Assembly: GCF_015265455.1 (NCBI RefSeq)
Contig: NZ_CP054492.1
Location: 372,001-436,000, forward strand
Direction of reading: 5' to 3'
Source: Candidatus Sulfurimonas baltica
GTDB taxonomy: Bacteria > Campylobacterota > Campylobacteria > Campylobacterales > Sulfurimonadaceae
DNA length: 64,000 bases
Part shown: one piece after another, positions 1 to 8,498 of the stretch
Numbering within the stretch: position 1 is the first letter of the stretch
Layout: the number at the start of each line of letters is the position of its first letter
Made by a program: the position numbers and the translations under genes
The notes under the pieces: model-generated
What the model was told of the DNA's origin: nothing
Databases searched by the model: none
What the model saw: only the letters and a program-made list of their open reading frames with translations

Positions 1-763
1 TGAAATCTAGATTGTCATAATATCTCTCCATATCTTCAACTCCAGTTCCCTCTGCCCATGGTAAAGTTACAGCAACAGCTGTCCCACCTTTTGGATTTGG
101 AGTTTTTTTGAAATAATATTCAACATGACATTGAGCACAAACCATCGTTCTCATATCTTGCTGAGTTGCGTCTTCTAGTTTCATCTTACCTTCAGCTTCT
201 AAGCCTTCAGCCAAATATTTTCTGTTAACTTGTAGTTCCATAGTATTAGGATTATGACAATCAACACATCCTATTGGATTAATAATATCTGAGCCGTATT
301 TAGACCATTTACCAGTGTAGTATTCCGCATCGCCTTTTGTAGCCATGATTTTTGGAACTTCTGGAGACTTACAAGTCCAGCATGCAGTTGGCATAGGTCC
401 AGTTTTTTCATCTACTGGAGCACCAGTTCTTAATGAATTTCTATTGTCTTCAACAGCATAAGCATGACCTCTTGGAGCATTGTAATCTTTAGCAAAACCA
501 TAACCTGCAAATAGAACTACTAACTCAGGATACTCTTTTAGCAAATCATCAATGTCATCACTTTTTTCTGTTTGTTTCCATGAATCATATTGTCTTGGAT
601 AGTGCTTTCTAAACTCTTCATTTCTTGTTTCCCATCTATCTATCTTTGGAACACTATTAATTTGTGCTTGCTCTTTTTTACCTTCATTAATTGAAGCAAT
701 CAATATGCCCATTAGACCAATTGCTACAGCTGAAATGACAAATAAAATTTTAAACTTGTTCAT
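1..763 (-). CDS. nrfA: Ammonia-forming cytochrome c nitrite reductase NrfA (partial, N-terminal 254 residues)
   Basis: Periplasmic multiheme enzyme that reduces nitrite to ammonium with six electrons. The window holds the N-terminal part; the 3' end runs off the left edge. Residues 1-25 form a signal/anchor helix. The family-diagnostic CWTCK heme motif (lysine-ligated catalytic heme) lies at about 128-132, followed by CVDCH at 166-170 and CAQCH at 209-213. The ATG at 763 is 10 bp downstream of the nrfH stop, so the order nrfH-nrfA forms one transcription unit on the minus strand. The CXXCK motif makes the assignment firm. Confidence 0.95.
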   Translation of the reverse strand, partial: MNKFKILFVISAVAIGLMGILIASINEGKKEQAQINSVPKIDRWETRNEEFRKHYPRQYDSWKQTEKSDDIDDLLKEYPELVVLFAGYGFAKDYNAPRGHAYAVEDNRNSLRTGAPVDEKTGPMPTACWTCKSPEVPKIMATKGDAEYYTGKWSKYGSDIINPIGCVDCHNPNTMELQVNRKYLAEGLEAEGKMKLEDATQQDMRTMVCAQCHVEYYFKKTPNPKGGTAVAVTLPWAEGTGVEDMERYYDNLDF

Positions 764-773
764 TCTAAACCCC

Positions 774-1310
774 TTATTTTATTTTTTCTTTTACACCAAG
801 GTTATATGGTGTTGAAGTTAAACTTCTTACTTTACCATGAGGAGTATATTTATGACACTCCCAACATTTACGCTCATTTTTTAGACTTTTATTACTATTG
901 CTGTGACCTCTTATCGCATTAACAGCCATTACGGAAGTTAAGTTGCTGTGACAACGAATACAGTTTTCTTGAACACGATTAGCTCCATCCTCACTTATGG
1001 TAAGATTATTACCATATGATTTTAGTGTCATAGCGACTGAGTGATTCCATCCATCTTTAGCTTTTGCAGCATATTTTTTTACCGCATCTCCAACAGGAAG
1101 GTGACAATCAACACATGTAGCCACATCTTTATGTGAACTTCTTGACCAAGTTGCATAAGCTGAGTTCATTGTATGACAATTAACACAAGCTCTAGGATCA
1201 CTTGACAAGTATGACAGTGCTTTTGAGGCATCTAAAGTGTAAACAAAAAAACCAATAGCAATAAGAAAAGTTAAAATTGAGCCATACATAATAACTACAT
1301 TTTTTTTCAT
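774..1310 (-). CDS. nrfH: NrfH, NapC/NirT-type tetraheme quinol dehydrogenase
   Basis: Membrane-anchored cytochrome that passes electrons from menaquinol to NrfA. The 178-residue protein has one N-terminal transmembrane helix (about 6-25) and four c-heme motifs: CVNCH (42-46), CVDCH (66-70), CIRCH (117-121) and CWECH (149-153). The first motif is followed by Met48, matching the CXXCHXM pattern of the unusual heme 1 in NrfH. It sits directly upstream of nrfA with a 10-bp gap, the standard arrangement for the NrfHA complex. Confidence 0.95.
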   Translation of the reverse strand: MKKNVVIMYGSILTFLIAIGFFVYTLDASKALSYLSSDPRACVNCHTMNSAYATWSRSSHKDVATCVDCHLPVGDAVKKYAAKAKDGWNHSVAMTLKSYGNNLTISEDGANRVQENCIRCHSNLTSVMAVNAIRGHSNSNKSLKNERKCWECHKYTPHGKVRSLTSTPYNLGVKEKIK

Positions 1311-1537
1311 TTCTTATCCTTTGAGTAAACATAGAGTCTATAATTGTATATAACGTAAAAAATTATAAACAACTACATTATGAATGAGTATTCAGATGGA
1401 AGTATAGCAAATTTTTTTTAAGAAAATTATTAATAGTAGTTATATATAATTATCTATAATTATCTATAGTATAAATAAACCTAAGACAATTTACGATATT
1501 ATTTGAGCCAATGTAAAATCTAAAAAAAGGTTGTTCT

Positions 1538-2440
1538 ATGAAATTTCTTCTATTAAACGTGTTGCTTTTAAACTCTCTCTTTGCTTTTGAATATACCCTC
1601 TCTGAAACAAAAGTAAACTCTAATACATATTGCTTTTTTGGCTTGCCAGAAGTTATGAATGAGGTGAATAATGGAAATATCTCAAACTCTTGTTATGTAA
1701 ATATGGGTGATAGTTATATCGTTATAGACAGTGGTCCTTCATATCTTTATGCAAAAAGTACACATGCAAAGATGAAAGAGATTAAGGACTTGCCAATATC
1801 TTATCTTATAAACACACACGGGCATGATGACCATTACTTGGGTAATGCTTACTACAAAGAGATCGGGGTAGAGATTGTAGGTTCAAAAGAGTTTAAAAAT
1901 GTAGAAAAAGTTCAAGAGACTAGAATGCAAAGCAAAATCTCTAAAGAGGCTTATGCAGGAACTACACAAGTTTTTCCAAGCACATTTGTAGATGGTGCAA
2001 AAGTTTTAGAACTAAACGGTATAAAAATCTACCTTGAAGCTGTAGATAAAAGAGCACACTCAAACAGTGATATATTTATTCATATACCTCAGTATGAAAC
2101 AGTTTTTGCAGGAGATTTGGTTTTTAGTGAAAGAATCCCTGTTATCAGAGATGGAAATTTAAGAAACTGGATTGAAGCTCTGGAGAAAATAAAAACTATA
2201 AACGTTAAGTACATCATAGGCGGACATGGAGAGATAGTAGATAAAAGCTCGATAGATGCAACTTACAGATATTTGACTAATCTTACTCAGAAGGTTGCTC
2301 TTGCTTTGGAGAATGGTGTGGAACTTGATGATGCAGTTGAGAGTATAAAAATGGAAGATTTTAAAGAGTATAAAACTTACTATGAGCAGCATAAGCCAAA
2401 TGTTGCAATAGCATATAGAAAACTAGAGTGGGAGCAATAA
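1538..2440 (+). CDS. Exported metallo-beta-lactamase-fold hydrolase
   Basis: The 300-residue protein starts with a signal peptide (about 1-16, LFA-F cleavage likely) and carries the metal-binding HxHxDH signature as THGHDDH at 93-99, then AHSNSD near 174 and a GGHG motif near 228-231. This is the zinc-hydrolase core in the periplasmic form related to class B beta-lactamases and quinoprotein-relay-type MBL proteins. The substrate cannot be told from sequence, and similarity to true carbapenemases is not implied. It is divergent from nrfH, with a 227-bp AT-rich intergenic region rich in TTATCTATA repeats. Confidence 0.8.
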   Translation: MKFLLLNVLLLNSLFAFEYTLSETKVNSNTYCFFGLPEVMNEVNNGNISNSCYVNMGDSYIVIDSGPSYLYAKSTHAKMKEIKDLPISYLINTHGHDDHYLGNAYYKEIGVEIVGSKEFKNVEKVQETRMQSKISKEAYAGTTQVFPSTFVDGAKVLELNGIKIYLEAVDKRAHSNSDIFIHIPQYETVFAGDLVFSERIPVIRDGNLRNWIEALEKIKTINVKYIIGGHGEIVDKSSIDATYRYLTNLTQKVALALENGVELDDAVESIKMEDFKEYKTYYEQHKPNVAIAYRKLEWEQ

Positions 2441-2492
2441 GTTTGAAGTTACAAATGCTTTTTAGTAATATTTTGTGTAAAGAGTTATATAG

Positions 2493-3044
2493 ATGATTAT
2501 TTACATACACGGTTTTGGTGGAAGCGGAGAAGGTAGCAAAGCAAAAGCTTTTAGAGATTACTTTAAAAGTTTAGATGAGGACTTTATAGCTCCGTCTTTG
2601 TCTTATATTCCAGAATTAGCCATACAAACTTTAGAAGAGTTAATAGAGTCTTATAAAGGAGAGGTTAAGCTTATAGGCTCATCTTTGGGCGGATTTTATA
2701 CTATATATTTAGCTAAAAAGCATGAGCTAAAGGGTGTTCTTATAAACCCGTCTATATTTCCTTATGAAACGCTTGGTAAACTTATAGGCTATGCAACAAG
2801 CTTTTATGATGAGAGCAGTTTTGAGTGGAAAGATTCTCATATAAAAATGCTCAAAAACTACAAAGTAGATGAAGTAAATCAAAATAATTTTATGCTATTG
2901 GTTCAAAAGGGCGATGAGGTTCTTGACTATAAAGAGGCTGTCAATAAATTTGTAAATGCAAGTGTAATTGCAGAAGAGGGTGGCAGTCATGGTTATGATC
3001 ACATTGAGAGACACTTTGAAAGAATAAGAGAGTTTATATGTTAA
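2493..3044 (+). CDS. YqiA/YcfP-like alpha/beta-hydrolase esterase
   Basis: A 183-residue cytoplasmic alpha/beta hydrolase. The N-terminal IYIHGFGGSG is the oxyanion-hole region, GSSLGG at about 62-67 is the nucleophile elbow (Ser64), and a late GGSHGYDH motif near 164-171 supplies the catalytic histidine. Length and motif order match the UPF0227 family (E. coli YqiA/YcfP), whose members have esterase activity on short acyl substrates. The physiological substrate is unknown. The gap to the upstream MBL gene is 52 bp, so co-transcription is possible. Confidence 0.8.
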   Translation: MIIYIHGFGGSGEGSKAKAFRDYFKSLDEDFIAPSLSYIPELAIQTLEELIESYKGEVKLIGSSLGGFYTIYLAKKHELKGVLINPSIFPYETLGKLIGYATSFYDESSFEWKDSHIKMLKNYKVDEVNQNNFMLLVQKGDEVLDYKEAVNKFVNASVIAEEGGSHGYDHIERHFERIREFIC

Positions 3045-3109
3045 AGTGCGTTAGTTAAATGCAATCTTGATATGATTGCACTTATATAATTATATGTTTG
3101 GAGTCGGTG

Positions 3110-3373
3110 ATGAAATTTTCAGTAGCTGTATTGAGTGTTTTTTTTATAGCAATAGAGTTATGTGCTCAAGTAAAATGGATTTCTATAGAACCTCAAAAGC
3201 CAAACAAAGAGGCCCAGCCAAAGATTAGTCTGCCACAACTTCAGCCTGTCAGTAATCTGTTTGAAAATGTAAAAATTATTCAACACCTACTGAATAAAAC
3301 AAGTGCTGAAAAAGAGCCTAAAGCCGATAGTAAAAAAAATTGGTACATTATAAAAAACAGTGAGAACAGATGA
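3110..3373 (+). CDS. Small exported protein of unknown function
   Basis: An 87-residue product with a clear signal peptide (hydrophobic run about 3-18, ending LCAQ) and a lysine- and proline-rich mature part. The ATG at 3110 is preferred to an in-frame TTG at 3098 because GGAG at 3100-3103 sits six bases before it. The stop overlaps the next start (ATGA), so it is translationally coupled to the following membrane protein. I recognise no family. Confidence 0.6.
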   Translation: MKFSVAVLSVFFIAIELCAQVKWISIEPQKPNKEAQPKISLPQLQPVSNLFENVKIIQHLLNKTSAEKEPKADSKKNWYIIKNSENR

Positions 3374-3825
3374 TTGATATAGTTCTGTATATTCATATTT
3401 TAGCTGCAACTGCCTGGATAGGTGGTGCTTTACTACTTTTTATTCTTGGAATATTTTTAAAGGGAAAAGAAGCACAGGCCCAAACATATGAACATCTTGG
3501 ACCACTATACGGATATTTTGAGGTGTTTTGGCTTATAGTGTTATTGACAACAGGTAGCTTTTTATTTATTAACTTCAACCTTATAGAGGTACTTACGCTT
3601 GATATAAATGAGTCCAAACTTGGTTACATGATGAGCCATAAACTATTTTATGTTGGTGCAATAACTGTATTTACTATAGTTCATATGAGGATAGCTCTAA
3701 AAACGCATAAAAAAGGACGTACTATTTTGCAAAACTTGGTCTCGAGAGGAAGTTCTTTGATGATATTTTTCTTGAACCTTGGGATATTGTGGTTTGCAAT
3801 GCAATTGAGGCATATTCTTTCTTAA
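3370..3825 (+). CDS. Four-helix integral membrane protein, CopD/DUF2269-like
   Basis: A 151-residue membrane protein with about four transmembrane helices. The first holds the pattern HILAATAWIGGALLL, and later helices hold SHKLFYVGA and VHMRI, with histidines at helix positions that resemble the CopD/DUF2269/HemJ-like superfamily of heme- or copper-associated membrane proteins. Residue-level function is not assignable. It overlaps the preceding small exported protein gene by 4 bp and forms a two-gene unit with it. Confidence 0.6.
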   Translation: MIDIVLYIHILAATAWIGGALLLFILGIFLKGKEAQAQTYEHLGPLYGYFEVFWLIVLLTTGSFLFINFNLIEVLTLDINESKLGYMMSHKLFYVGAITVFTIVHMRIALKTHKKGRTILQNLVSRGSSLMIFFLNLGILWFAMQLRHILS

Positions 3826-3908
3826 AAAAGCTATATTATTTATATGATTGTATATTAAGTAAGAGATAGAGGCAAAGTTATTAGAATCTATGTTTGTGTA
3901 ATCTGAAG

Positions 3909-3984
3909 TGGTGCTCAATACTGGGTTCGAACCAGTGGCTTCTTCCATGTCATGGAAGCACTCTACCGCTGAGTTAATCGAGCA
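3909..3984 (-). tRNA. tRNA-Val (GAC)
   Basis: Reading the minus strand gives a complete cloverleaf: acceptor TGCTCGA paired with the 3' arm before an encoded CCA, a D arm with AGCGGTAGAG, anticodon stem CTTCC/GGAAG with loop ATGACAT (anticodon GAC), and a T arm with GGTTCGAAC. The mature length including CCA is 76 nt. Confidence 0.9.
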
Positions 3985-4101
3985 AGAGCGTAATTCTAGC
4001 AAAAAATACTTAAATTAATTTTTTTTATCAAGCTTAATGCAAAGTTCCTAAAAATCTAAATCAGAGTTGGATATTTACTTTTAATTTAGGTTTATTAAGT
4101 G

Positions 4102-4107
4102 TATAAT
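4102..4107 (+). promoter_or_regulatory. Putative sigma-70 -10 box for pckA
   Basis: A perfect TATAAT hexamer lies 35 bp upstream of the pckA ATG in an AT-rich region. No strong -35 is visible, which is usual for campylobacterotal promoters. Confidence 0.5.
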
Positions 4108-4142
4108 TTCGCCATAATTAAAAAGCACCCAAAAGGTAATTT

Positions 4143-5726
4143 ATGAAGTTAGTTGAGTTAGAAGCAATAGGTCTAAAAAATGTTGGTAATGTTTATCATA
4201 ACCTAAGTTATGAAGAGTTAATTCAACATGAACTTGACAATAACGAATGTGCTCTTACCAAAAAAGGTGCAACAGCTGTTGACACAGGTATTTTCACTGG
4301 ACGTAGCCCAAAAGATAAATATTTTGTAGATAGAGAGCCATCGAACAAACATATCGCTTGGGGTGATATAAATAAAAAAATTTCTTCTGAAATTTTTGAT
4401 GAACTTTTAATAATAGCTCAAGAACAACTCTCAAATAAAGATATTTACGTAACTGATGTTTTTTGTGGAGCAAGTGCTGCTTCAAAAAGATCAGTTCGTT
4501 TTGTGTCTGAAATAGCATGGCAATCACACTTTGTTAAGAACATGTTTATTCGTCCTGAGCCGCCGGAACTTGAAGTTTTTAAGTCAGATTTTACTGTTTT
4601 AAACGCATGTAAAGCGGTAAATGACAAATGGAAAGAACATGGTATGAACTCTGAAGTATTCGTACTGTTTGATGTTGAGAGAAATATAGCCATCATTGGT
4701 GGCACATGGTACGGTGGTGAGATGAAAAAAGGTATTTTTTCAATGATGAACTACTGGTTACCATTAGAAAATAAACTTCCTATGCACTGTTCAGCAAATG
4801 TTGGAAAAGATGGTGATACTGCACTTTTCTTTGGTCTTAGCGGAACTGGAAAAACAACTTTATCTACTGACCCACATCGTGCATTGATTGGTGATGATGA
4901 ACATGGTTGGGATAACTATGGTGTATTTAACTTTGAGGGTGGATGTTACGCAAAAGTAATTAACCTTGATGGAAATAGTGAACCAGAAATATATAATGCT
5001 ATTAGAACAGACGCTCTTTTAGAAAATGTAGTAATGTATGGAGAGGGTGAGGTTGACTATGAAGATAGCTCAAAAACTGAAAACACTCGTGTTTCATACC
5101 CTATTGAGCACATAGAAAATCATGAACCGACTCTACATGCAGGACACCCTAAAAACATCATCTTTTTAACAGCCGATGCTTTTGGTGTTTTACCTCCTGT
5201 GTCAAAACTTACTAAAGAGCAAGCAATGTACTATTTCCTAAGCGGATATACTGCAAAAGTTGCTGGAACTGAACGTGGTATTACTGAGCCAGTTGCAACT
5301 TTCTCGGCTTGTTTTGGTGAGGCTTTTTTACCACTACACCCAACTGAATATGCAAAACTTTTAGGTAAGAAAATTGATGAGCATGGTTCAAATGTATATC
5401 TAGTTAACACTGGCTGGACGGGTGGAATTTATGGTGTTGGTCATAGAATGAGCATAAAAGACACTCGTGCTTGTATCAACGCAATTTTAGATGGAAGTAT
5501 TCAAAATAGTGAGTTTGATACTACTAAAACATTTAGATTACATGTACCAAGAACGCTTGGAGGATTAAACCCAGAAATATTAAATCCTCGTAACGCTTGG
5601 AAAGACAAAGATGAGTTTGATAAAACAAGAGATACTTTAGCTGAGATGTTTATTAAAAATTATAAAAAATACAACGATGGAGAGCATGAAGATTACTCTC
5701 CAGCAGGACCAATAGTAGGAAGTTAA
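4143..5726 (+). CDS. pckA: Phosphoenolpyruvate carboxykinase (ATP)
   Basis: Interconverts oxaloacetate plus ATP with PEP, CO2 and ADP at the gluconeogenic branch. The 527-residue length fits ATP-type PEPCK. The nucleotide-binding P-loop GLSGTGKTT lies at about 231-239, the kinase-2 metal site IGDDEHGW at about 247-254, and the N-terminal GRSPKDKY substrate motif near 53-60. The ATG has AAGG about six bases upstream and a TATAAT promoter. The gene is convergent with the DedA gene. Confidence 0.97.
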   Translation: MKLVELEAIGLKNVGNVYHNLSYEELIQHELDNNECALTKKGATAVDTGIFTGRSPKDKYFVDREPSNKHIAWGDINKKISSEIFDELLIIAQEQLSNKDIYVTDVFCGASAASKRSVRFVSEIAWQSHFVKNMFIRPEPPELEVFKSDFTVLNACKAVNDKWKEHGMNSEVFVLFDVERNIAIIGGTWYGGEMKKGIFSMMNYWLPLENKLPMHCSANVGKDGDTALFFGLSGTGKTTLSTDPHRALIGDDEHGWDNYGVFNFEGGCYAKVINLDGNSEPEIYNAIRTDALLENVVMYGEGEVDYEDSSKTENTRVSYPIEHIENHEPTLHAGHPKNIIFLTADAFGVLPPVSKLTKEQAMYYFLSGYTAKVAGTERGITEPVATFSACFGEAFLPLHPTEYAKLLGKKIDEHGSNVYLVNTGWTGGIYGVGHRMSIKDTRACINAILDGSIQNSEFDTTKTFRLHVPRTLGGLNPEILNPRNAWKDKDEFDKTRDTLAEMFIKNYKKYNDGEHEDYSPAGPIVGS

Positions 5727-5733
5727 TTCCTAC
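5713..5733. terminator. Hairpin between pckA and the DedA gene
   Basis: AGTAGGAA and its complement TTCCTACT flank a short loop that contains the pckA stop codon. Its place between two convergent genes suggests a shared bidirectional terminator. The T-run is weak, so this is a structural inference. Confidence 0.4.
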
Positions 5734-5745
5734 TTAGTATAAAAA

Positions 5746-6312
5746 TTATTTAACTTTTCTTTTTGTGGCTTGAGTCATATAGAGCCATAAAGCCCCACCA
5801 AAAACTACAAGTATGATTGGTGCTATCCAAGGTTTATCACCAATTAACTCTGCAACTTTTATTAAATAGCTGCCTGAGTAGTAGCTCCCAAGTCCAACAA
5901 CTAAAGCCCATACTGCAGCACTTGCAACATTTAAAATAGCAAATTTTTTGAAGTCATATTTAGTAAGACCGATAGCAATAGGGACAAGAGTTTTTATCCC
6001 ATATACAAACTTTTGAATAAGTATTATCCAAGAACCATTTTTTTTCATCATAATATGAGCAAGAGCCAGCTTTCTTCTATGCTTGCGAAGACCATCCATC
6101 ATCATACTCTTCTGATACCTAGCCATGTAGAAAAGTAAAAAATCACCTAAAGAATTTGCCACAAAAGCTATGGACATTGAAAGAGTTAAATCCATTTTCC
6201 CCATAAATGACAAAACACCGGCACCAATAAGTGCTACAAAGCCACCGCCAAGCGAGTATAAAAATAGTCCTATATATCCATAAGTTGTTAAATTGCTAAA
6301 TGTATCTTCCAT
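5746..6312 (-). CDS. DedA-family (SNARE-associated/VTT) membrane protein
   Basis: A 188-residue polytopic membrane protein with the DedA/VTT pattern: N-terminal helix, re-entrant segments (GGGFVALIGAGVLSF and ALVVGLGSYYSG), and a central FVYGIKTLVPIAIGL region where many DedA proteins have FxRFxPxxR. Members act in envelope homeostasis and some are undecaprenyl-phosphate flippases; the specific role here is not known. It lies 13 bp downstream of uvrB on the same strand and is probably co-transcribed with it. Confidence 0.85.
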   Translation of the reverse strand: MEDTFSNLTTYGYIGLFLYSLGGGFVALIGAGVLSFMGKMDLTLSMSIAFVANSLGDFLLFYMARYQKSMMMDGLRKHRRKLALAHIMMKKNGSWIILIQKFVYGIKTLVPIAIGLTKYDFKKFAILNVASAAVWALVVGLGSYYSGSYLIKVAELIGDKPWIAPIILVVFGGALWLYMTQATKRKVK

Positions 6313-6325
6313 GTTTTAAATCTTC

Positions 6326-8308
6326 CTAAAGTTTTTTAATTTTTGTTATCTCATCACGAAGACGAGCTGCCTCTTCGAAGTTTAACTCACGAGCAGCTTC
6401 TTTCATCTTAAGCGAGAGTTCTTTAACCATTGCTTTTCTTTCTGATGCCGGTATTTTATCCATTTTTTTATGTTTTTGATAAATAGCACCATGATCTTCT
6501 ACTTTTAGGTTTGCATCTAATTTACGAATAGTGGTTGTAGGAGTTATATTATGCTTTTTATTATGTGCCTCTTGAATCTCTCTTCTTGCTGTTGTTTTGT
6601 CTATTGCCCTTTGCATAGAGCCAGTGATTTTGTTGGCATATAAAATAACTCTGCCGTTTGAGTTTCTAGCACCACGACCGATTGTTTGCACAAGAGCGGT
6701 TTCGCTTCGCAAAAACCCCTCTTTGTCAGCATCTAAAATAGCCACAAGAGAAACTTCTGGCAAATCTAGACCTTCCCTGAGAAGATTTATACCTATTAGT
6801 ACATCGAATTCTCCAAGTCTAAGTGATCGTATGATTTGGTTTCTCTCAATTGTATCAATATCTGAGTGCATATATTGAACTTTTATTCCCAAATCTGCTA
6901 AATACTTTGTAAGCGCCTCAGCCATTTTTTTCGTAAGAACAGTTATAAGAACACGTTCATCTTTAACTGTTATTTTTTTAATTTCATCGTGAATATCTTC
7001 AACCTGATTATCAGAAGGTTTTATCTCTATAATTGGGTCAAGTAATCCAGTAGGGCGAATAATTTGCTTAGCAATAACACTTGACATCTCTAGCTCATAC
7101 TGAGCGGGTGTAGCTGAAACAAAAAGATAATGAGGAGCTTTATTTATATATTCATCTGCTTTTAGCGGTCTGTTATCTAAAGCACTAGGAAGTCTGAAAC
7201 CGTAATCAACCAAGACATCTTTTCTGGCTCTATCACCTGCGTACATCCCGCGATACTGAGGAAGAGATACATGTGATTCATCGACTATGACTAAATAATC
7301 TTTGTGATTGACCTCAAAGTAGTCAAGTAGTGTAAATGGAGCTTCCCCAGGTTTTTTGTTTGTCAAAAGTCTTGAGTAGTTCTCAACCCCTTTACACATA
7401 CCTGTTGTTTGAAGCATCTCTAAATCAAACTCAACTCTCTGCTTTAGTCTTTGGTGTTCAAGCAGTTTTCCCTCTTTTTGAAAGTAAGCAAGTCTTTCAT
7501 CAAGCTCTTCTTCTATCCGTTTAATGGCTACGGACATCTTCTCTTGGCTTACACTAAATTGTGAAGTTGCATAGATAGTGACTTGTTTATGCTCTTCTAG
7601 TCTCTTGTTATCTATAATCTCAAAAGTGTATATAGCTTCAATCTCATCACCAAAAAATTCTATGCGTATAGCTTCTTGCTCAAAATATGGAGGGTATATA
7701 TCTATGCTCTCTCCGTTAACTCTTATGTGTCCGGTGTCAAAATAGCTGTCATTTCTACTATAGCCCATCTCGACCAAACGAAGAAGAAGTTTCTTTTGAG
7801 GAATCTCATCACCCACTTCTAAAACCTGAACCATATTTTGATACTCCTCAGGGTCTCCTAAACCATAGTTAGCCGATACAGAAGCAATAACTATAACATC
7901 ATCATAACTCAGAAGGTTTGCAGTCGAAGATAGCCTCATGCGCTCAAGCTCATCATTGATAGCACTATCTTTTTCTATGAATAAATCTTGACGAGGTATG
8001 TAAGCCTCAGGCTGATAATAATCATAATATGATACAAAATATTCTACATGTGCATTTGGGAAGAAACCTCTAAACTCACTATACAGCTGAGCCGCTAAAG
8101 TTTTGTTATGAGTCATAATAATAGTAGGCATCTTAACATTCTCTATAACCTTAGCCATAGTGTACGTTTTACCGCTACCTGTTACACCTTCAAGTGTTTG
8201 GTAACGATTACCTTTTAGAATAGAACCACTTAACTCTTTTATAGCAGTAGGTTGATCACCTGCTGGTTCATAAGGAGTATTTGCTTTAAAATTTATTGAG
8301 TTTTTCAT
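6326..8308 (-). CDS. uvrB: UvrB, excinuclease ABC subunit B (host gene of the cassette array)
   Basis: Damage-verifying helicase-like subunit of nucleotide excision repair. The full-length 660-residue protein has Walker A GVTGSGKT (42-49), the beta-hairpin motif [12 protein letters not shown] (94-105), a DESHVSLPQ Walker B region near 343, helicase motifs including QTIGRGARN near 540, and a C-terminal UVR domain. The reading frame is intact although codons 99-104 are the integration site of the adjacent array. The first 104 codons therefore belong to the most recently inserted cassette, and the rest to the chromosome. ATG at 8308 is preceded by TATAAT only 8 bp upstream, suggesting a leaderless transcript. 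Confidence 0.97.
   Translation of the reverse strand: MKNSINFKANTPYEPAGDQPTAIKELSGSILKGNRYQTLEGVTGSGKTYTMAKVIENVKMPTIIMTHNKTLAAQLYSEFRGFFPNAHVEYFVSYYDYYQPEAYIPRQDLFIEKDSAINDELERMRLSSTANLLSYDDVIVIASVSANYGLGDPEEYQNMVQVLEVGDEIPQKKLLLRLVEMGYSRNDSYFDTGHIRVNGESIDIYPPYFEQEAIRIEFFGDEIEAIYTFEIIDNKRLEEHKQVTIYATSQFSVSQEKMSVAIKRIEEELDERLAYFQKEGKLLEHQRLKQRVEFDLEMLQTTGMCKGVENYSRLLTNKKPGEAPFTLLDYFEVNHKDYLVIVDESHVSLPQYRGMYAGDRARKDVLVDYGFRLPSALDNRPLKADEYINKAPHYLFVSATPAQYELEMSSVIAKQIIRPTGLLDPIIEIKPSDNQVEDIHDEIKKITVKDERVLITVLTKKMAEALTKYLADLGIKVQYMHSDIDTIERNQIIRSLRLGEFDVLIGINLLREGLDLPEVSLVAILDADKEGFLRSETALVQTIGRGARNSNGRVILYANKITGSMQRAIDKTTARREIQEAHNKKHNITPTTTIRKLDANLKVEDHGAIYQKHKKMDKIPASERKAMVKELSLKMKEAARELNFEEAARLRDEITKIKKL
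7998..8014 (-). other. Core attachment site inside uvrB (active end of array)
   Basis: The 17-bp core ATGTAAGCCTCAGGCTG encodes QPEAYI (residues 99-104) on the minus strand. It contains the near-palindrome AGCCT-C-AGGCT. To its left the sequence is native uvrB (ACGAGGT); the other copies have a different left flank, usually ending GTGC or TGTGA. Confidence 0.75.
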
Positions 8309-8316
8309 TGGTGAAA

Positions 8317-8322
8317 TTATAG
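8317..8322 (-). promoter_or_regulatory. uvrB -10 box carried by the cassette
   Basis: TATAAT on the minus strand, 8 bp before the uvrB ATG, would place the transcription start at or beside the start codon. The identity between cassette 1 and the displaced fragment at 27277 ends just beyond this box, so the promoter core travels with the cassette. Confidence 0.6.
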
Positions 8323-8370
8323 CGAAATTGCTGTTTTTCTAGTGAAAATAGGTGCTTTTTTAGAGATACG

Positions 8371-8387
8371 GCTGCCATAATGCTGCC
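8371..8387 (+). repeat. Left hexamer pair of cassette 1
   Basis: GCTGCC at 8371 and 8382, 11 bp apart, followed by GAGAAAT. It begins 373 bp after the core at 7998. Confidence 0.7.
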
Positions 8388-8498
8388 GAGAAATTATTTG
8401 TGATATATTTAAAGTACATTATGTATTGTTGTTACTTTGTGCTATTATTTTGTTGAATACAAGTTTAATAGTAGATATCCTCCAAAGGTTATAAATTA

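Noticed and set aside
1380-1480. TTATCTATA repeats upstream of nrfH as a regulator-binding array
   Set aside because: The repeats are short, in extremely AT-rich DNA, and do not match a known FNR or NssR consensus by eye, so I do not call a site.
6597-7524. + strand open frames inside uvrB
   Set aside because: Antisense shadows of a strongly conserved gene with no ribosome sites.
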